A stretch of 64,000 nt of DNA, from NCBI RefSeq assembly GCF_002211305.1, contig NZ_LOKW01000029.1, forward strand, positions 124,001 to 188,000, read 5' to 3'. This document shows positions 25,684 through 34,475 of this stretch, in pieces. Under the pieces are notes generated by a model that saw only the letters and a list, made by a program, of their open reading frames with translations, was not told the DNA's origin and made no database searches. Within the stretch, counting starts at the first letter, position 1; each line of letters begins with the position of its first letter. The position numbers and the translations under genes were made by a program. Source of the stretch: Rhizobium sp. R634 (GTDB lineage: Bacteria; Pseudomonadota; Alphaproteobacteria; Rhizobiales; Rhizobiaceae).

Positions 25684-26114
25684 TGCTCTCTCCTTAGATT
25701 AATTATCGGCGGGTCATTTTTGACCATAGCGAGCGGCTCCTTTAACAACTTATTAATTGTACAAGTCAATGGGGTATTTAACGCAAGGTTAACATTCGCC
25801 TCAAACGTGTGTTATTGCCATTTTATCGACCAATACGTTCTCGACATCAGTCAAATTTGAAGAAATTGCGAATAATTTATGCGCGGTAAACTTGAAGGAA
25901 CCTCTACGGGGACTGTTGCCCCGGCGCTGTCTGCACACCATTGCAATCCTCGGCACCTGCACCTACCTTAGAACCGACCCGATCGGACCGGACGCTGAGG
26001 CAGTGCCCGCGTCTAAACAAATGTCCAAGGATCGGCGGCGCGTGCCGTTCCGGCGCGCAGGGAATGTTCCCAGCAACCATCGATGATCCCGGCGACAGCC
26101 GGCAAGGATTTCTT
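25684..26114. other. Non-coding interval upstream of Rap-like gene and S21 operon
   Basis: The first ~190 bp are AT-rich and must hold the promoter of the minus-strand Rap-like gene. The remainder becomes GC-rich and leads to the plus-strand small gene and rpsU. Short frames exist in both directions, but none has a ribosome site or coherent sequence. I see no confident RNA gene. Confidence 0.6.
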
Positions 26115-26267
26115 TTGAACCATACCAATACCGCGACCGCGACTGCGGTCGTCAACCCGCGTGGAGGCGAACAGGCCATCCGCCAAACTTCCAGGATCTG
26201 GAAGCCGTCTCCGTGCCTTCTCACCCGCCGCGAATTGCAGGCGCTCATCCGCGAGCAGCTCGGCTAA
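26115..26267 (+). CDS. Small hypothetical protein ahead of rpsU
   Basis: A 50-residue frame with TTG start at 26115, preceded by AAGGA at 26104-26108. It ends 32 bp before rpsU. The C-terminal sequence LLTRRELQALIREQLG is helical and resembles a short motif found in small rhizobial proteins of unknown role. An in-frame extension upstream lacks a ribosome site. It may be co-transcribed with rpsU. Confidence 0.6.
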   Translation: MNHTNTATATAVVNPRGGEQAIRQTSRIWKPSPCLLTRRELQALIREQLG

Positions 26268-26299
26268 GGGCAATCTAAAACTAAACAAGGAGAACTCGA

Positions 26300-26563
26300 A
26301 TGCAGGTACTCGTCAGAGACAACAATGTCGATCAGGCCCTGAGAGCCTTGAAGAAGAAAATGCAGCGCGAAGGCCTCTTCCGCGAAATGAAGGAACGGCG
26401 CGCTTACGAGAAGCCGTCGGAACGACGCGTCCGAGAAAAAGCGCAGGCAATCAGCCGGCAGCGCAAGGCGGCACGCAAGAAGATGCAGCGCGAAGGCCTG
26501 CTTGTCGGGCGCAAGCGGACGCGCGCTCGCCAGCACTCATCACTGGCTTCGGCCGTTACTTGA
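26300..26563 (+). CDS. rpsU: 30S ribosomal protein S21
   Basis: An 87-residue basic protein with the S21 signature: N-terminal MQVLVRDNNVDQALRALKKK, FREMKERRAYEKPSERR, and an Arg/Lys-rich tail. It binds the 30S platform near the anti-Shine-Dalgarno region of 16S rRNA and helps initiation. AAGGAG precedes ATG 26300. Rhizobia often have several rpsU copies; an accessory one may be condition-specific. It is followed after 11 bp by another small gene. Confidence 0.95.
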   Translation: MQVLVRDNNVDQALRALKKKMQREGLFREMKERRAYEKPSERRVREKAQAISRQRKAARKKMQREGLLVGRKRTRARQHSSLASAVT

Positions 26564-26574
26564 AAGGATAGACA

Positions 26575-26769
26575 ATGGACGAATTGAATAGCCTCACCGT
26601 TTCGGAAGAACGCCTCGAGGATTGCCGTGACGTCGTGGAGCCGGATCTGCAGGACCTGATTCAACGCGCCCTGAAATCGGGCTTCTCCCGCGAGGAGATC
26701 CTCATTGCCGTCAGCGAACTGGTGGCCGAGGACTTCGCGATGGCCGTGGAAATCCCAAGCGTTCATTGA
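26575..26769 (+). CDS. Small acidic hypothetical protein after rpsU
   Basis: A 64-residue acidic, helix-rich protein (LEDCRDVVEPDLQDLIQRALK, SREEILIAVSELVAEDF). GAAAGG precedes the ATG. It sits between rpsU and alkB with short gaps (11 and 16 bp), so all are probably in one operon. The family is unknown to me. Its opposite charge to S21 is notable but proves nothing. Confidence 0.72.
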   Translation: MDELNSLTVSEERLEDCRDVVEPDLQDLIQRALKSGFSREEILIAVSELVAEDFAMAVEIPSVH

Positions 26770-26785
26770 GGCGCGGACGACGGAC

Positions 26786-27358
26786 ATGACAATCCAGGCA
26801 GATCTGTTCGGTGTGGCCGACCAGGCATTTCCCGAGGGGTTTCGATATTCTCCTGATATCCTTCTCCAGGATCTCCAGCATTCACTTCTTGAAGCAATCC
26901 CCGCCCTGCCATTCAAAGCCTTCGACTTTCACGGGTTCGAAGGCAAACGCAGGACGGTCTCCTTCGGCTGGAAATACGACTTCGACAGCCAGCGTGTGAG
27001 GAGAACCGAGGCGATGCCGCCGCTGCTGCTGCCCGCGCGCGAGGCAGCAGCACACTTTGCCGGAATCGAACCGGCTGCGCTCGAACAGGCTCTTGTGACG
27101 GAATACGGGCCTGGGGCTCCGATCGGCTGGCACAAGGACAAATTCGTCTTCGGCCGGGTCGTCGGCATCTCACTGCTTTCGCCTTGCACCTTCAGGCTGC
27201 GGCTGCGGGAGGGCGACAAATGGCAGCGGCGATCGCTCGTTCTCGAGCCTGGTTCGGCCTATGTCATGGCCGGCGCGGCAAGAACTCTCTGGGAGCACTC
27301 CATCCCGCCCGTCGACCGGCTGCGTTATTCCATCACCTTCCGGGAATTGGCCGCGTAA
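26786..27358 (+). CDS. alkB: AlkB-type 2-oxoglutarate/Fe(II) dioxygenase
   Basis: The 190-residue protein has the iron triad H116-x-D118 (GWHKDK) and H171, and the 2-oxoglutarate-binding arginine motif RYSITFR (R180, R186). This is the AlkB family, which removes alkyl groups oxidatively from DNA or RNA bases, or in some homologues from other substrates. Start ATG 26786 follows the preceding small gene by 16 bp; the longer frame from 26705 overlaps that gene. Its linkage to rpsU hints at RNA or translation-stress repair. Confidence 0.88.
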   Translation: MTIQADLFGVADQAFPEGFRYSPDILLQDLQHSLLEAIPALPFKAFDFHGFEGKRRTVSFGWKYDFDSQRVRRTEAMPPLLLPAREAAAHFAGIEPAALEQALVTEYGPGAPIGWHKDKFVFGRVVGISLLSPCTFRLRLREGDKWQRRSLVLEPGSAYVMAGAARTLWEHSIPPVDRLRYSITFRELAA

Positions 27359-27421
27359 GGGGCGCTGGAACATCGGCTTGCGCAGATGGTTACCTCATCT
27401 GCCGAACAGATGGAGAAGACG

Positions 27422-27901
27422 ATGGCCGAATACGACGATGCAACAAGGGTATGGGAATTGCTCGAAAAGATCGGGTTTTGCATGCTGACGACCCGCAGCG
27501 GCGACGATCTCAGAGCCCGCCCGATGTCCGCCTACACCGAGCAGATCGAGAACGCGATCTATTTCCTTACGGATGTCGGCAGTCATAAGGACGATGAGAT
27601 CGCCCGCTGGCCAAATGTGTGCCTGGCCTTCGCCGACACTAAGGGACAGAAGTATGTATCCGTGTCCGGCACGGCCGAAGTCCAGAACGACCGCGAGAAG
27701 ATCAGGGAATTATGGGCAACGCCGGCAAAGGCGTGGTGGGACAATCCCGACGACCCATCCATTCGCATCCTCAGGGTCACCCCGTCCTCTGCCGAATATT
27801 GGGACAGTCCGGGCACCATCATCAGCTACATCAAGATGGCCGCCGCAGCGGTCTCGAACAGCAAGCCCGACATGGGCGACAATGCCGAGGTTAAGCTTTG
27901 A
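27422..27901 (+). CDS. Pyridoxamine 5'-phosphate oxidase-like general stress protein
   Basis: A split-barrel flavin-binding protein of about 159 residues (WELLEKIGFCMLTTR, RPMSAYTEQIENAIYFLTD, YVSVSGTAEV). It resembles GsiB/YdaG-type general stress proteins that bind FMN or F420-like cofactors. Starts at 27386, 27410 and 27422 are possible; GGAGAAG lies just before 27422. Its 3' end overlaps the convergent LysR gene by 11 bp. Biochemical role unknown. Confidence 0.85.
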   Translation: MAEYDDATRVWELLEKIGFCMLTTRSGDDLRARPMSAYTEQIENAIYFLTDVGSHKDDEIARWPNVCLAFADTKGQKYVSVSGTAEVQNDREKIRELWATPAKAWWDNPDDPSIRILRVTPSSAEYWDSPGTIISYIKMAAAAVSNSKPDMGDNAEVKL

Positions 27902-28823
27902 GGCCAAGCTGCACCGGCGAGTTGCTCGACGTCTTGACGAAATCGATGAAGGCGCGGAGCGGGGCGGGCACCAGGCGTCGGCCGGGATAATAGAGGAACG
28001 GGCCGGAGAAGCCCTGCCACCATGGTTCGAGGATCGGCTCGAGCGCGCCGCTTTCGAGATGCGGGCGCAGCCAGTCCTCGAAGACGCAAATGATCCCTAT
28101 GCCCGATATTGCCGCATCGACGGAAAGGTCGGTCGCCCCGCCGACCCTGACGATCAACGGCCCCGAAGGTTCGACCCGGACCACTTCGCCGTCTCGCTCG
28201 AATTCCCACGGCGTCGTCAGCGCGCCGCTGGCGAAGCGGCCCAGCAGGCAGGCGTGGCCGAGCAGTTCGCTCGGATGCTGCGGCCGGCCGTGGCGATCGA
28301 GATAATCGGGAGAGGCGGCGGTGGCGAACCGTTGCACGCGCGGTCCGATCGGCACTGCGATCATATCCTGCTCCAGCCGCTCGTCGTAACGGATGCCGGC
28401 ATCGCAGCCGGCGGCGAGCACATCGACGAAACTCTCCTCGGTGACCACCTCCAGCCGGATATCAGGGTAGGTGGCCAGAAACCGGGGAATGATGGCCGGC
28501 AGCACCAGCCGCGCCGCACTGACCGGCACATTGAGGCGCAGCGAACCGGCCGGCTTGTCGCGAAAACCATTGACGACGTCGAGGGCAGACTCCACCTCCG
28601 TCAGGGCCGGGCCGAGCCGTTCCAGCAAGCCCTTGCCCGCCTCGGTCGGAACGACGCTGCGCGTCGTGCGATTGAGCAGCCTGACCCCGAGCTCGGCCTC
28701 CAGGCGGCGCACCGCCTCGCTGAGGAAGGAGGCGCTGCTGCCGCTGACGCGCGCGCCCTCGCGAAAACCGCCGGCCCGTGCTACTGCGAGAAAGGCATTC
28801 AGATCTCCGAGATTGACCTTCAT
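27891..28823 (-). CDS. LysR-family transcriptional regulator
   Basis: A 310-residue protein with an N-terminal LysR winged helix (FLAVARAGGFREGARVSGSSASFLSEAVRRLE) and an effector domain of the type found near oxidoreductase genes. It is divergent from the aldo/keto reductase gene, with 96 bp between, and probably controls that gene. Confidence 0.92.
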   Translation of the reverse strand: MKVNLGDLNAFLAVARAGGFREGARVSGSSASFLSEAVRRLEAELGVRLLNRTTRSVVPTEAGKGLLERLGPALTEVESALDVVNGFRDKPAGSLRLNVPVSAARLVLPAIIPRFLATYPDIRLEVVTEESFVDVLAAGCDAGIRYDERLEQDMIAVPIGPRVQRFATAASPDYLDRHGRPQHPSELLGHACLLGRFASGALTTPWEFERDGEVVRVEPSGPLIVRVGGATDLSVDAAISGIGIICVFEDWLRPHLESGALEPILEPWWQGFSGPFLYYPGRRLVPAPLRAFIDFVKTSSNSPVQLGLKA

Positions 28824-28919
28824 TGTTCGCCACTCCGCACAAGCCGTGCGGATTATGCCTCATTTTCAGACGACCGGACAATGCCTAACTTCATGTCATC
28901 TCATGCAAGGAGTTTGATC

Positions 28920-29795
28920 ATGTCCATTATCGACCAATCCGGAACCTTCCCTATCGGCGACCGCCGCGTCAGGCGGCTCGGTTACGGCGCCATGCAGCTT
29001 GCAGGCCCCGGCGTGTTCGGCCCGCCTCGGGATCATGACGCAGCCCTGGCGGTTCTGCGCGAAGCCGTTGCATCAGGCGTCAACCACATCGACACCAGCG
29101 ACTTCTACGGCCCGCATGTCACCAACCGGCTCATTCGCGAGGCGCTTCACCCTTATCGCGACGATCTCGTGATCGTCACCAAGATCGGCGCACGGCGCGG
29201 TGCGGATGGATCTTGGATCCCGGCCTTCTCACCTGAGGAGCTTACTCAAGCCGTGCACGACAACCTCCGCAATCTCGGAGTCGATGTGCTCGACGTCGTC
29301 AATCTCAGGATCGCCTTCGACCTGCATCATCCTGCGGAAGGATCGATCGAAGCGCCCCTGACGGTGCTTGCCGATCTTCAGCGGCAGGGCCTCGTCCGTC
29401 ACGTGGGCCTAAGCAACGCCACCGCGCGGCAGATCGCCGAAGGCCGGGGGATCACCGAGATCGTCTGCGTGCAGAACCAGTACAATCTGGCGCATCGGGC
29501 CGACGATGCCCTGATCGACGATCTCGCGCGCGAAGGCACGGCCTATGTCCCATTCTTTCCGCTCGGCGGTTTCACGCCGCTGCAGTCGTCCACGCTCTCC
29601 GGCGTCGCCGCGCGCCTTGAGGCCACGCCCATGCAGGTGGCACTTGCCTGGCTGCTGCGCCGCGCGCCGAATATCCTGCTGATCCCGGGCACCTCGTCCG
29701 TCGGTCATCTCAGGGAAAATCTCGCCGCCGCCGGGCTTACGCTGCCCGATGACGCCGTCGAGGAGCTGAACCATATGGCCGATATCGCCGGCTGA
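28920..29795 (+). CDS. Aldo/keto reductase family oxidoreductase
   Basis: A 291-residue TIM-barrel reductase with N-terminal GYGAMQL, HIDTSDFYGPH containing the catalytic Asp and Tyr, VTKIG with the catalytic Lys, and the NADPH-site region IPGTSSVGHLRENL. AAGGAG precedes ATG 28920. The substrate is probably a small carbonyl. Divergent LysR suggests inducible expression. Confidence 0.9.
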   Translation: MSIIDQSGTFPIGDRRVRRLGYGAMQLAGPGVFGPPRDHDAALAVLREAVASGVNHIDTSDFYGPHVTNRLIREALHPYRDDLVIVTKIGARRGADGSWIPAFSPEELTQAVHDNLRNLGVDVLDVVNLRIAFDLHHPAEGSIEAPLTVLADLQRQGLVRHVGLSNATARQIAEGRGITEIVCVQNQYNLAHRADDALIDDLAREGTAYVPFFPLGGFTPLQSSTLSGVAARLEATPMQVALAWLLRRAPNILLIPGTSSVGHLRENLAAAGLTLPDDAVEELNHMADIAG

Positions 29796-29824
29796 GGCCC
29801 CGTGCGATCCAGCCGAAGTGCGGC

Positions 29825-29858
29825 ATTCCCACGTGGCGCAGCCGCGCCACGTGGGAAT
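29825..29858. terminator. Bidirectional terminator-like hairpin
   Basis: ATTCCCACGTGGCGC (29825-29839) and its exact inverse (29844-29858) make a perfect 15-bp stem with a 4-nt AGCC loop. It lies between the convergent aldo/keto reductase and ppk2 genes. T runs are short on both sides, so it may act with Rho or as a two-way RNA 3' end. Confidence 0.75.
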
Positions 29859-29886
29859 ATTGTGTTCAGCCCGCTGCGGCCATGCT

Positions 29887-30801
29887 TCAATAACGTTCGG
29901 GCACCTGCATTTCAGGCGGAACCGGCGCCCTGTTGTAGTCGGCGTGGCGGATGCGGTCCGGCAGCTCGATTTCAGGCTTCGGGACATCCTCGTAAGGGAT
30001 CTGCTCGAGGAGATGGGCGATGCAATTCAGCCGCGCCCGTTTCTTGTCCACGGCCTGCACCACCCACCAGGGCGCTTCCTTGGTGTGTGTGCGTGCCAGC
30101 ATTTCTTCCTTGGCCTTGGTATATTCTTCCCAGTGGACACGGCTTTCCATATCCATCGGCGAAAGCTTCCATTGCTTCAGCGGATCGTGAATGCGCATCT
30201 TGAAGCGGAATTCCTGCTCCTCGTCGGTGATCGAAAACCAGTATTTGATCAGCACGATACCGGAGCGCACGAGCATCCGTTCGAATTCCGGCACCGAACG
30301 GAAGAATTCCTCGAGTTCGTCGGGCGTGCAGAACCCCATCACGCGCTCGACACCGGCGCGGTTGTACCGGCTGCGGTCGAAGAGCACGATCTCGCCGGCG
30401 GTCGGAAGATGCGGAACGTAGCGCTGGAAATACCATTGATGGCGTTCGCGCTCGGTGGGCGCGGGCAGCGCGACTGTCCGGCAGACACGCGGATTGAGCC
30501 GTTGCGTCACGCGCTTGATCGCGCCGCCCTTACCGGCGGAATCCCGTCCTTCGAACAGCACGACCACTTTTAGCTGCTTGTGCTGAACCCAATCCTGCAG
30601 CCGCACTAGTTCGTGCTGCAGCCGAAAGAGTTCCCGGAAATAGATCTTCCGCTCGAGCGTCTGCTCGGCCGGTTCCGACATTCCCTCGGCGACCAGATCG
30701 TCCAGCCGGTCCTCCTCCATCTGCATTTCCAGCTCCTCATCGAAGCTGTCGGCGATTTCGACCTTTATCCGGCTGAGCTGGTCCTGATGTGTTTGCGACA
30801 T
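29887..30801 (-). CDS. ppk2: Polyphosphate kinase 2
   Basis: A 304-residue PPK2-family protein. Walker A GRDSAGKGG is at 85-93, the lid contains PTERERHQWYFQRY, and Walker B is LFDRSRYNR with D142. Such enzymes transfer phosphate between polyphosphate and nucleoside di- or triphosphates; the one-domain class I form usually makes ATP or GTP from polyP. AGGAAGG precedes ATG 30801. It is divergent from the cyclase gene across a spacer with a very strong hairpin. Confidence 0.93.
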   Translation of the reverse strand: MSQTHQDQLSRIKVEIADSFDEELEMQMEEDRLDDLVAEGMSEPAEQTLERKIYFRELFRLQHELVRLQDWVQHKQLKVVVLFEGRDSAGKGGAIKRVTQRLNPRVCRTVALPAPTERERHQWYFQRYVPHLPTAGEIVLFDRSRYNRAGVERVMGFCTPDELEEFFRSVPEFERMLVRSGIVLIKYWFSITDEEQEFRFKMRIHDPLKQWKLSPMDMESRVHWEEYTKAKEEMLARTHTKEAPWWVVQAVDKKRARLNCIAHLLEQIPYEDVPKPEIELPDRIRHADYNRAPVPPEMQVPERY

Positions 30802-30970
30802 GGGTTTTTCCTTCCTGCTTTTGTTGACAGGAGCATGTCAGTGCGAAGGTTATATGACGGCCACTGATCGAAGCTGAAACGGTTACCCGCGCCTGTCGTT
30901 CCAAGTGCCTTAAAGCTGCCCTGTCCGCTTCAGCATCATGCATCTGCCTCATTGGACGGCCGGGACTGCG

Positions 30971-31014
30971 CAGGTGGTCACCCGGCCGCAAACTGCGGCT
31001 CGGGTGACCACCTG
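30971..31014. promoter_or_regulatory. Long hairpin in ppk2/cyclase divergent spacer
   Basis: CAGGTGGTCACCCG (30971-30984) pairs perfectly with 31001-31014. Inside it, GCCGCA pairs with TGCGGC around an AAC loop, with a single bulged T at 31000: 20 bp in all. It lies in a divergent promoter region, where a terminator is not expected, and has no T run. It could be a leader structure for ppk2, the end of an unseen small RNA, or a DNA cruciform site. Confidence 0.6.
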
Positions 31015-31046
31015 AAGTTCTTGCGGCCAAGAGGGAGATTTTAGTT

Positions 31047-31080
31047 GTCAGTAATATAATCGTCCGGCAACATTACTGAC
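31047..31080. promoter_or_regulatory. Inverted repeat upstream of cyclase gene
   Basis: GTCAGTAAT (31047-31055) and ATTACTGAC (31072-31080) are a perfect 9-bp inverted repeat, 25 bp centre to centre, ending 50 bp before the cyclase start. The spacing of about two and a half helical turns suits a pair of half-sites for a regulator. Which one is unknown. Confidence 0.5.
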
Positions 31081-31130
31081 TGGCTGCTAGAATTGAGAAG
31101 TATTGCCACCAGCGCGTTGGGGAGACGGGC

Positions 31131-33005
31131 ATGTGCGCAGAGCTTGTTGAACGTCGGCTGGCGGCTATTCTGGCTGCCGATGTGGTGGGCTACAGCCGGC
31201 TCCTCGAAGCCAATGAGGAGGAGACGCTCAACGCCCTTCGTCAGCATCGCCGGGAACTCTTCGATCCTGCCGTCGCAACCCATGGCGGACATATCATCAA
31301 GGTCATGGGCGATGGCTTCCTGGTCGAATTCGGCAGCGTGCTGAGCGCTGCACGCTGCGCGGTCGAAATCCAGCGCGGCATGCTGGAGCGCAACATAGGG
31401 ATTCCCGCGGACAGGCATTTTGCGTTCCGGATAGGCTTGAATCTCGGCGACATCGTCTTCGATGAGGACGACTTTCATGGCGACGGCATCAATGTGGCGG
31501 TCCGGCTGCAGGCTCTTGCAGCTCCCGGCGGCATTGCCTGTTCGGCGGCCGTGCGCCACGAAGTCGCAAACAAGCTCGGCCTCGATTTCGCAGACCAGGG
31601 CGCCATGACCGTCAAGAACATCTCCCGTCCGGTCCATGTCTATTTTGCCGATTGGGGCAATGCCGCCTCCGGTGAGCAGGTTCCGCTTACCGCAGGCGGG
31701 CACACGCGGGCACCCATCAGCAAGCCATCGGTCGCCATCCTGCCATTCGCCAATATCAGCACCGATCCCGGGCAGGATTTTTTCAGTGACGGCATCACCG
31801 AAGATCTCATCACCGATCTGTCGAATGTTTCGGGCCTGTTCGTGCTGAGCCGCAACACCGTCTTCACCTGGAAAGGCCGGAGCGAAAATCTGCAGCGCAT
31901 CGCGGGCGAACTCGGCGTTGCCTATATCGTGGAGGGCAGCGTCCGCAAGGCGGGCAACCATGTCAGGATCAATGCCGAATTGATCGAAGCGGCCAATGAC
32001 GGCCATGTCTGGGCCGCGCGTTACGACCGCGACCTCACCGACATCTTCGAAGTACAGGACGAGATTGCGAAGGCGATCGTAGAGCAGCTCAAGGTCAAGC
32101 TGCTGCCGGAGGAGAAGAAGGCAATCGAGCAGGCGCCGACGGGCAACGTCGAAGCCTATACCCACTTCCTCAGAGGGCGCGAATACTACCATATCGCCTC
32201 GCGCTCGAACCATCTCATGGCCAGGCAGAGCTTCGCCAGAGCCATCGAATTGGACCCGGCCTATGCCCGCGCCTATGCCGGTATCGCGGTCTGCGACGCG
32301 CGTCTGCGGTCCCAGTTCGGGGCGGAAATTTCGGTGGAGGACATTCTCGCGAACACCGCGAGAGCGCTCGTCATCGATCCCAATCTGGCGGAGGCACATG
32401 CGGCCAAGGGGTTTGCATTGGCAGTCGCCGGCGATCGCGCCGAGGCGGTGTCTGCCTTCGTGCAGGCTTTGTCGCTCGATGCGAATTGTCACGAGGCCAA
32501 CAGGTACTATGCCGAATTTTGCGTCACCGAAGGTCAGTTCGAACTCGCGGCGACGTATTTTCAGCGCGCAATGGAAATCAAACCTGCCGACTATGGCGCG
32601 CCGATCATGCTCGTGAACGTTCTCCGCTCGCTTGGGCAAATAGACAAGGCCAGCAGCTATGCCCGGATCGCACTGAAAAGGGCGGAGGAAGAACTGCGGC
32701 TGCACCCCGAGAATGCCAATGTTGCCTGCCTCGGAGCGACCGCGCTCGCCTTTCTCGGTCTCCGCGACATGGCGCTGGAATGGTTGGCCCGCTCTTTGGC
32801 GACGGATCCCAGCGACATCAACATCCAATACAACGCCGCCTGTACTTATGCCCTGCTTGGCGAAATCGACCGAGCGATAGACCTGCTCGAGGTCTGGATG
32901 CCGCAAGTCGGCATCGAAATGCGGCTGTGGTTCAAAAACGATTCCGATCTCGATCCCATTCGCAGTCACCCCCGCTATCTGAAATTGGTTGAGCTGTCTG
33001 AATAA
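31131..33005 (+). CDS. Class III adenylate/guanylate cyclase with TolB-like and TPR domains
   Basis: A 624-residue soluble protein. Residues 1-185 form a class III nucleotide cyclase with metal-binding D17 (AADVVGYSRL) and D61 (VMGDGFL). Residues about 198-320 resemble the TolB/FlgO-like domain (VAILPFANIS, FFSDGITEDLI), and about 340-620 are TPR repeats. The product is probably cAMP, and the TPR part likely binds a regulatory partner. This architecture is expanded in rhizobia. GGGGAGA precedes ATG 31131. It is transcribed alone. Confidence 0.9.
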   Translation: MCAELVERRLAAILAADVVGYSRLLEANEEETLNALRQHRRELFDPAVATHGGHIIKVMGDGFLVEFGSVLSAARCAVEIQRGMLERNIGIPADRHFAFRIGLNLGDIVFDEDDFHGDGINVAVRLQALAAPGGIACSAAVRHEVANKLGLDFADQGAMTVKNISRPVHVYFADWGNAASGEQVPLTAGGHTRAPISKPSVAILPFANISTDPGQDFFSDGITEDLITDLSNVSGLFVLSRNTVFTWKGRSENLQRIAGELGVAYIVEGSVRKAGNHVRINAELIEAANDGHVWAARYDRDLTDIFEVQDEIAKAIVEQLKVKLLPEEKKAIEQAPTGNVEAYTHFLRGREYYHIASRSNHLMARQSFARAIELDPAYARAYAGIAVCDARLRSQFGAEISVEDILANTARALVIDPNLAEAHAAKGFALAVAGDRAEAVSAFVQALSLDANCHEANRYYAEFCVTEGQFELAATYFQRAMEIKPADYGAPIMLVNVLRSLGQIDKASSYARIALKRAEEELRLHPENANVACLGATALAFLGLRDMALEWLARSLATDPSDINIQYNAACTYALLGEIDRAIDLLEVWMPQVGIEMRLWFKNDSDLDPIRSHPRYLKLVELSE

Positions 33006-33123
33006 CGCCCGGCCCACCCGTCAGCTTCGCACCTAATGCTATTTCATTACTTGCTAATCTTCTTCGTGACGCCGAAGATCAACTTAAAATGGCATCATAA
33101 AAGTCTTGTGAGGGGGGATGCGG

Positions 33124-34455
33124 ATGGGCACCCGGTTCAGACTTTTTGTACAGCCTCCATTCGAAGATGCTCGGTCCAGCCCCGAGGTCGTTGAAGTATC
33201 GTCTCCGGCGGGCAGCCTGGCCGCCGGTCCGGCCGACAATCGCATGTTTGTCGTGGAGCCGGTCGGCAAGACCGGTCCCTACGGCGTGAACCGCGGGCCG
33301 CTCGGAACGCCCTATATGTTTCTGCCGCCCTGGACCGGAAAAATTCTCGAGCCGGCCACCCCCGACGAGCGCGGCAATTTCGACTATCTCCGGCCTTCGG
33401 TGCCCGGCTTTGAAGCCGCACACGTCTTCGGCTGCGTACGCTTCACTCTGGATGTATGGGAGCGCTATCTCGGCCAGCCGCTGACCTGGCATTTTCGCGA
33501 TCATTACGATCGCTTGGAAATCTCCATTTTGCCGCGATGGAACAACGCTCAGTACGGCTATGGCTTCCTCGAAGTCGGCAGCCAGTTCGAGAAGGATGGA
33601 CGCATCCTTCCCTTCAGCCTGGATTTCGACGTCATCGCTCATGAGGTGGGGCACGCGATCATCTTCAGCGTCCTCGGCGTGCCGCGCCCTGGAACAGAGT
33701 ATCCGGAATATCTTGGTTTCCAGGAGGCTTTCTCCGACTGCGTGTCGCTGATCGCAGCCATGCATTTTCCATCGGTAATCGACAATGTTCTCGCGGAGAC
33801 GCGCGGCAATCTCCACCGCGCAAATCGCCTCTCGCGCTTTTCGGAGTTCTCGCCGCATCGACAGATACGCTCGGCAAACAACAAAAGGACGATGCGCGAG
33901 TTCGCGCGCGGCTGGAAGGACGAGCATGAGCTCTCGCAGCCGCTCACCGGTGCGATATTCGATATACTTCTCGATATCTTTCATGAGAGCCTGGTGGCGC
34001 GCGGCCTGATCTCGCGGGCCGTCGAAAATCTCGCAGATATTGCTGAGGTCGATCCGGCCGCCGAGGCGTCCGTGCAGCATGCTTTTGACCGCGCTTTTGC
34101 ACTGAATTCGGATGGATTTGTCGAAGCGCTGCTCGATGCACGGGACATTGCCGGCACATATCTGGCGGAAACCCTATGGGCTCTTGCCCCTGATTTTCTG
34201 GACTATGGCGACGTTGCCGAAACGATGCTGGCCATCGATCGGCAGGAAAGCGGCGGCCAGTTCGCTGGCATTATCACCGGAAATTTCAAGCAACGGGCGA
34301 TCGGCAAGCTACATGCCGGGGCGCACCTCAAGGGCGGCGAGCATCGCAGCCATGTTCACTCTGCGCGGATCCTGCTGCCGATGGATCATCTGGATCTTCC
34401 CAAGATGAGCTATCGCGAGAGAGTTCTGCTGTCGAGATCAGGCATCGGTCAATAA
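33124..34455 (+). CDS. Putative zinc metalloprotease (HEVGH, gluzincin-like)
   Basis: The 443-residue protein has H173-E-V-G-H177 and, 23 residues later, E201 in GFQEAFSD, the spacing and context of thermolysin-type (M4/M36-like) zinc sites. A later HELSQPLTGAIFDIL may be the equivalent of the M4 active-site histidine region. There is no signal peptide or propeptide, unlike secreted M4 enzymes, so it may act in the cytosol or be exported unconventionally. ATG 33124 fits AGGGGGG at 33111-33117 better than 33118. It heads a three-gene set of otherwise unknown proteins. Confidence 0.75.
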   Translation: MGTRFRLFVQPPFEDARSSPEVVEVSSPAGSLAAGPADNRMFVVEPVGKTGPYGVNRGPLGTPYMFLPPWTGKILEPATPDERGNFDYLRPSVPGFEAAHVFGCVRFTLDVWERYLGQPLTWHFRDHYDRLEISILPRWNNAQYGYGFLEVGSQFEKDGRILPFSLDFDVIAHEVGHAIIFSVLGVPRPGTEYPEYLGFQEAFSDCVSLIAAMHFPSVIDNVLAETRGNLHRANRLSRFSEFSPHRQIRSANNKRTMREFARGWKDEHELSQPLTGAIFDILLDIFHESLVARGLISRAVENLADIAEVDPAAEASVQHAFDRAFALNSDGFVEALLDARDIAGTYLAETLWALAPDFLDYGDVAETMLAIDRQESGGQFAGIITGNFKQRAIGKLHAGAHLKGGEHRSHVHSARILLPMDHLDLPKMSYRERVLLSRSGIGQ

Positions 34456-34475
34456 TCAGCTAGATGGAGGCAGAC

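Noticed and set aside
25892..26086. 64-codon frame in the Rap/S21 spacer
   Set aside because: No ribosome site, no coherent sequence, cysteine- and proline-rich random look.
27573..29795. 740-codon reading for the aldo/keto reductase
   Set aside because: The first 449 codons run through the flavin-oxidase end and antisense to LysR; AAGGAG and the conserved N-terminus place the start at 28920.
31041..33017. 658-codon open frame antisense to the cyclase
   Set aside because: It is the mirror of a strongly supported cyclase/TPR gene in GC-rich DNA; its composition (long runs of Asp, Gly, Arg without motifs) is that of a shadow frame.
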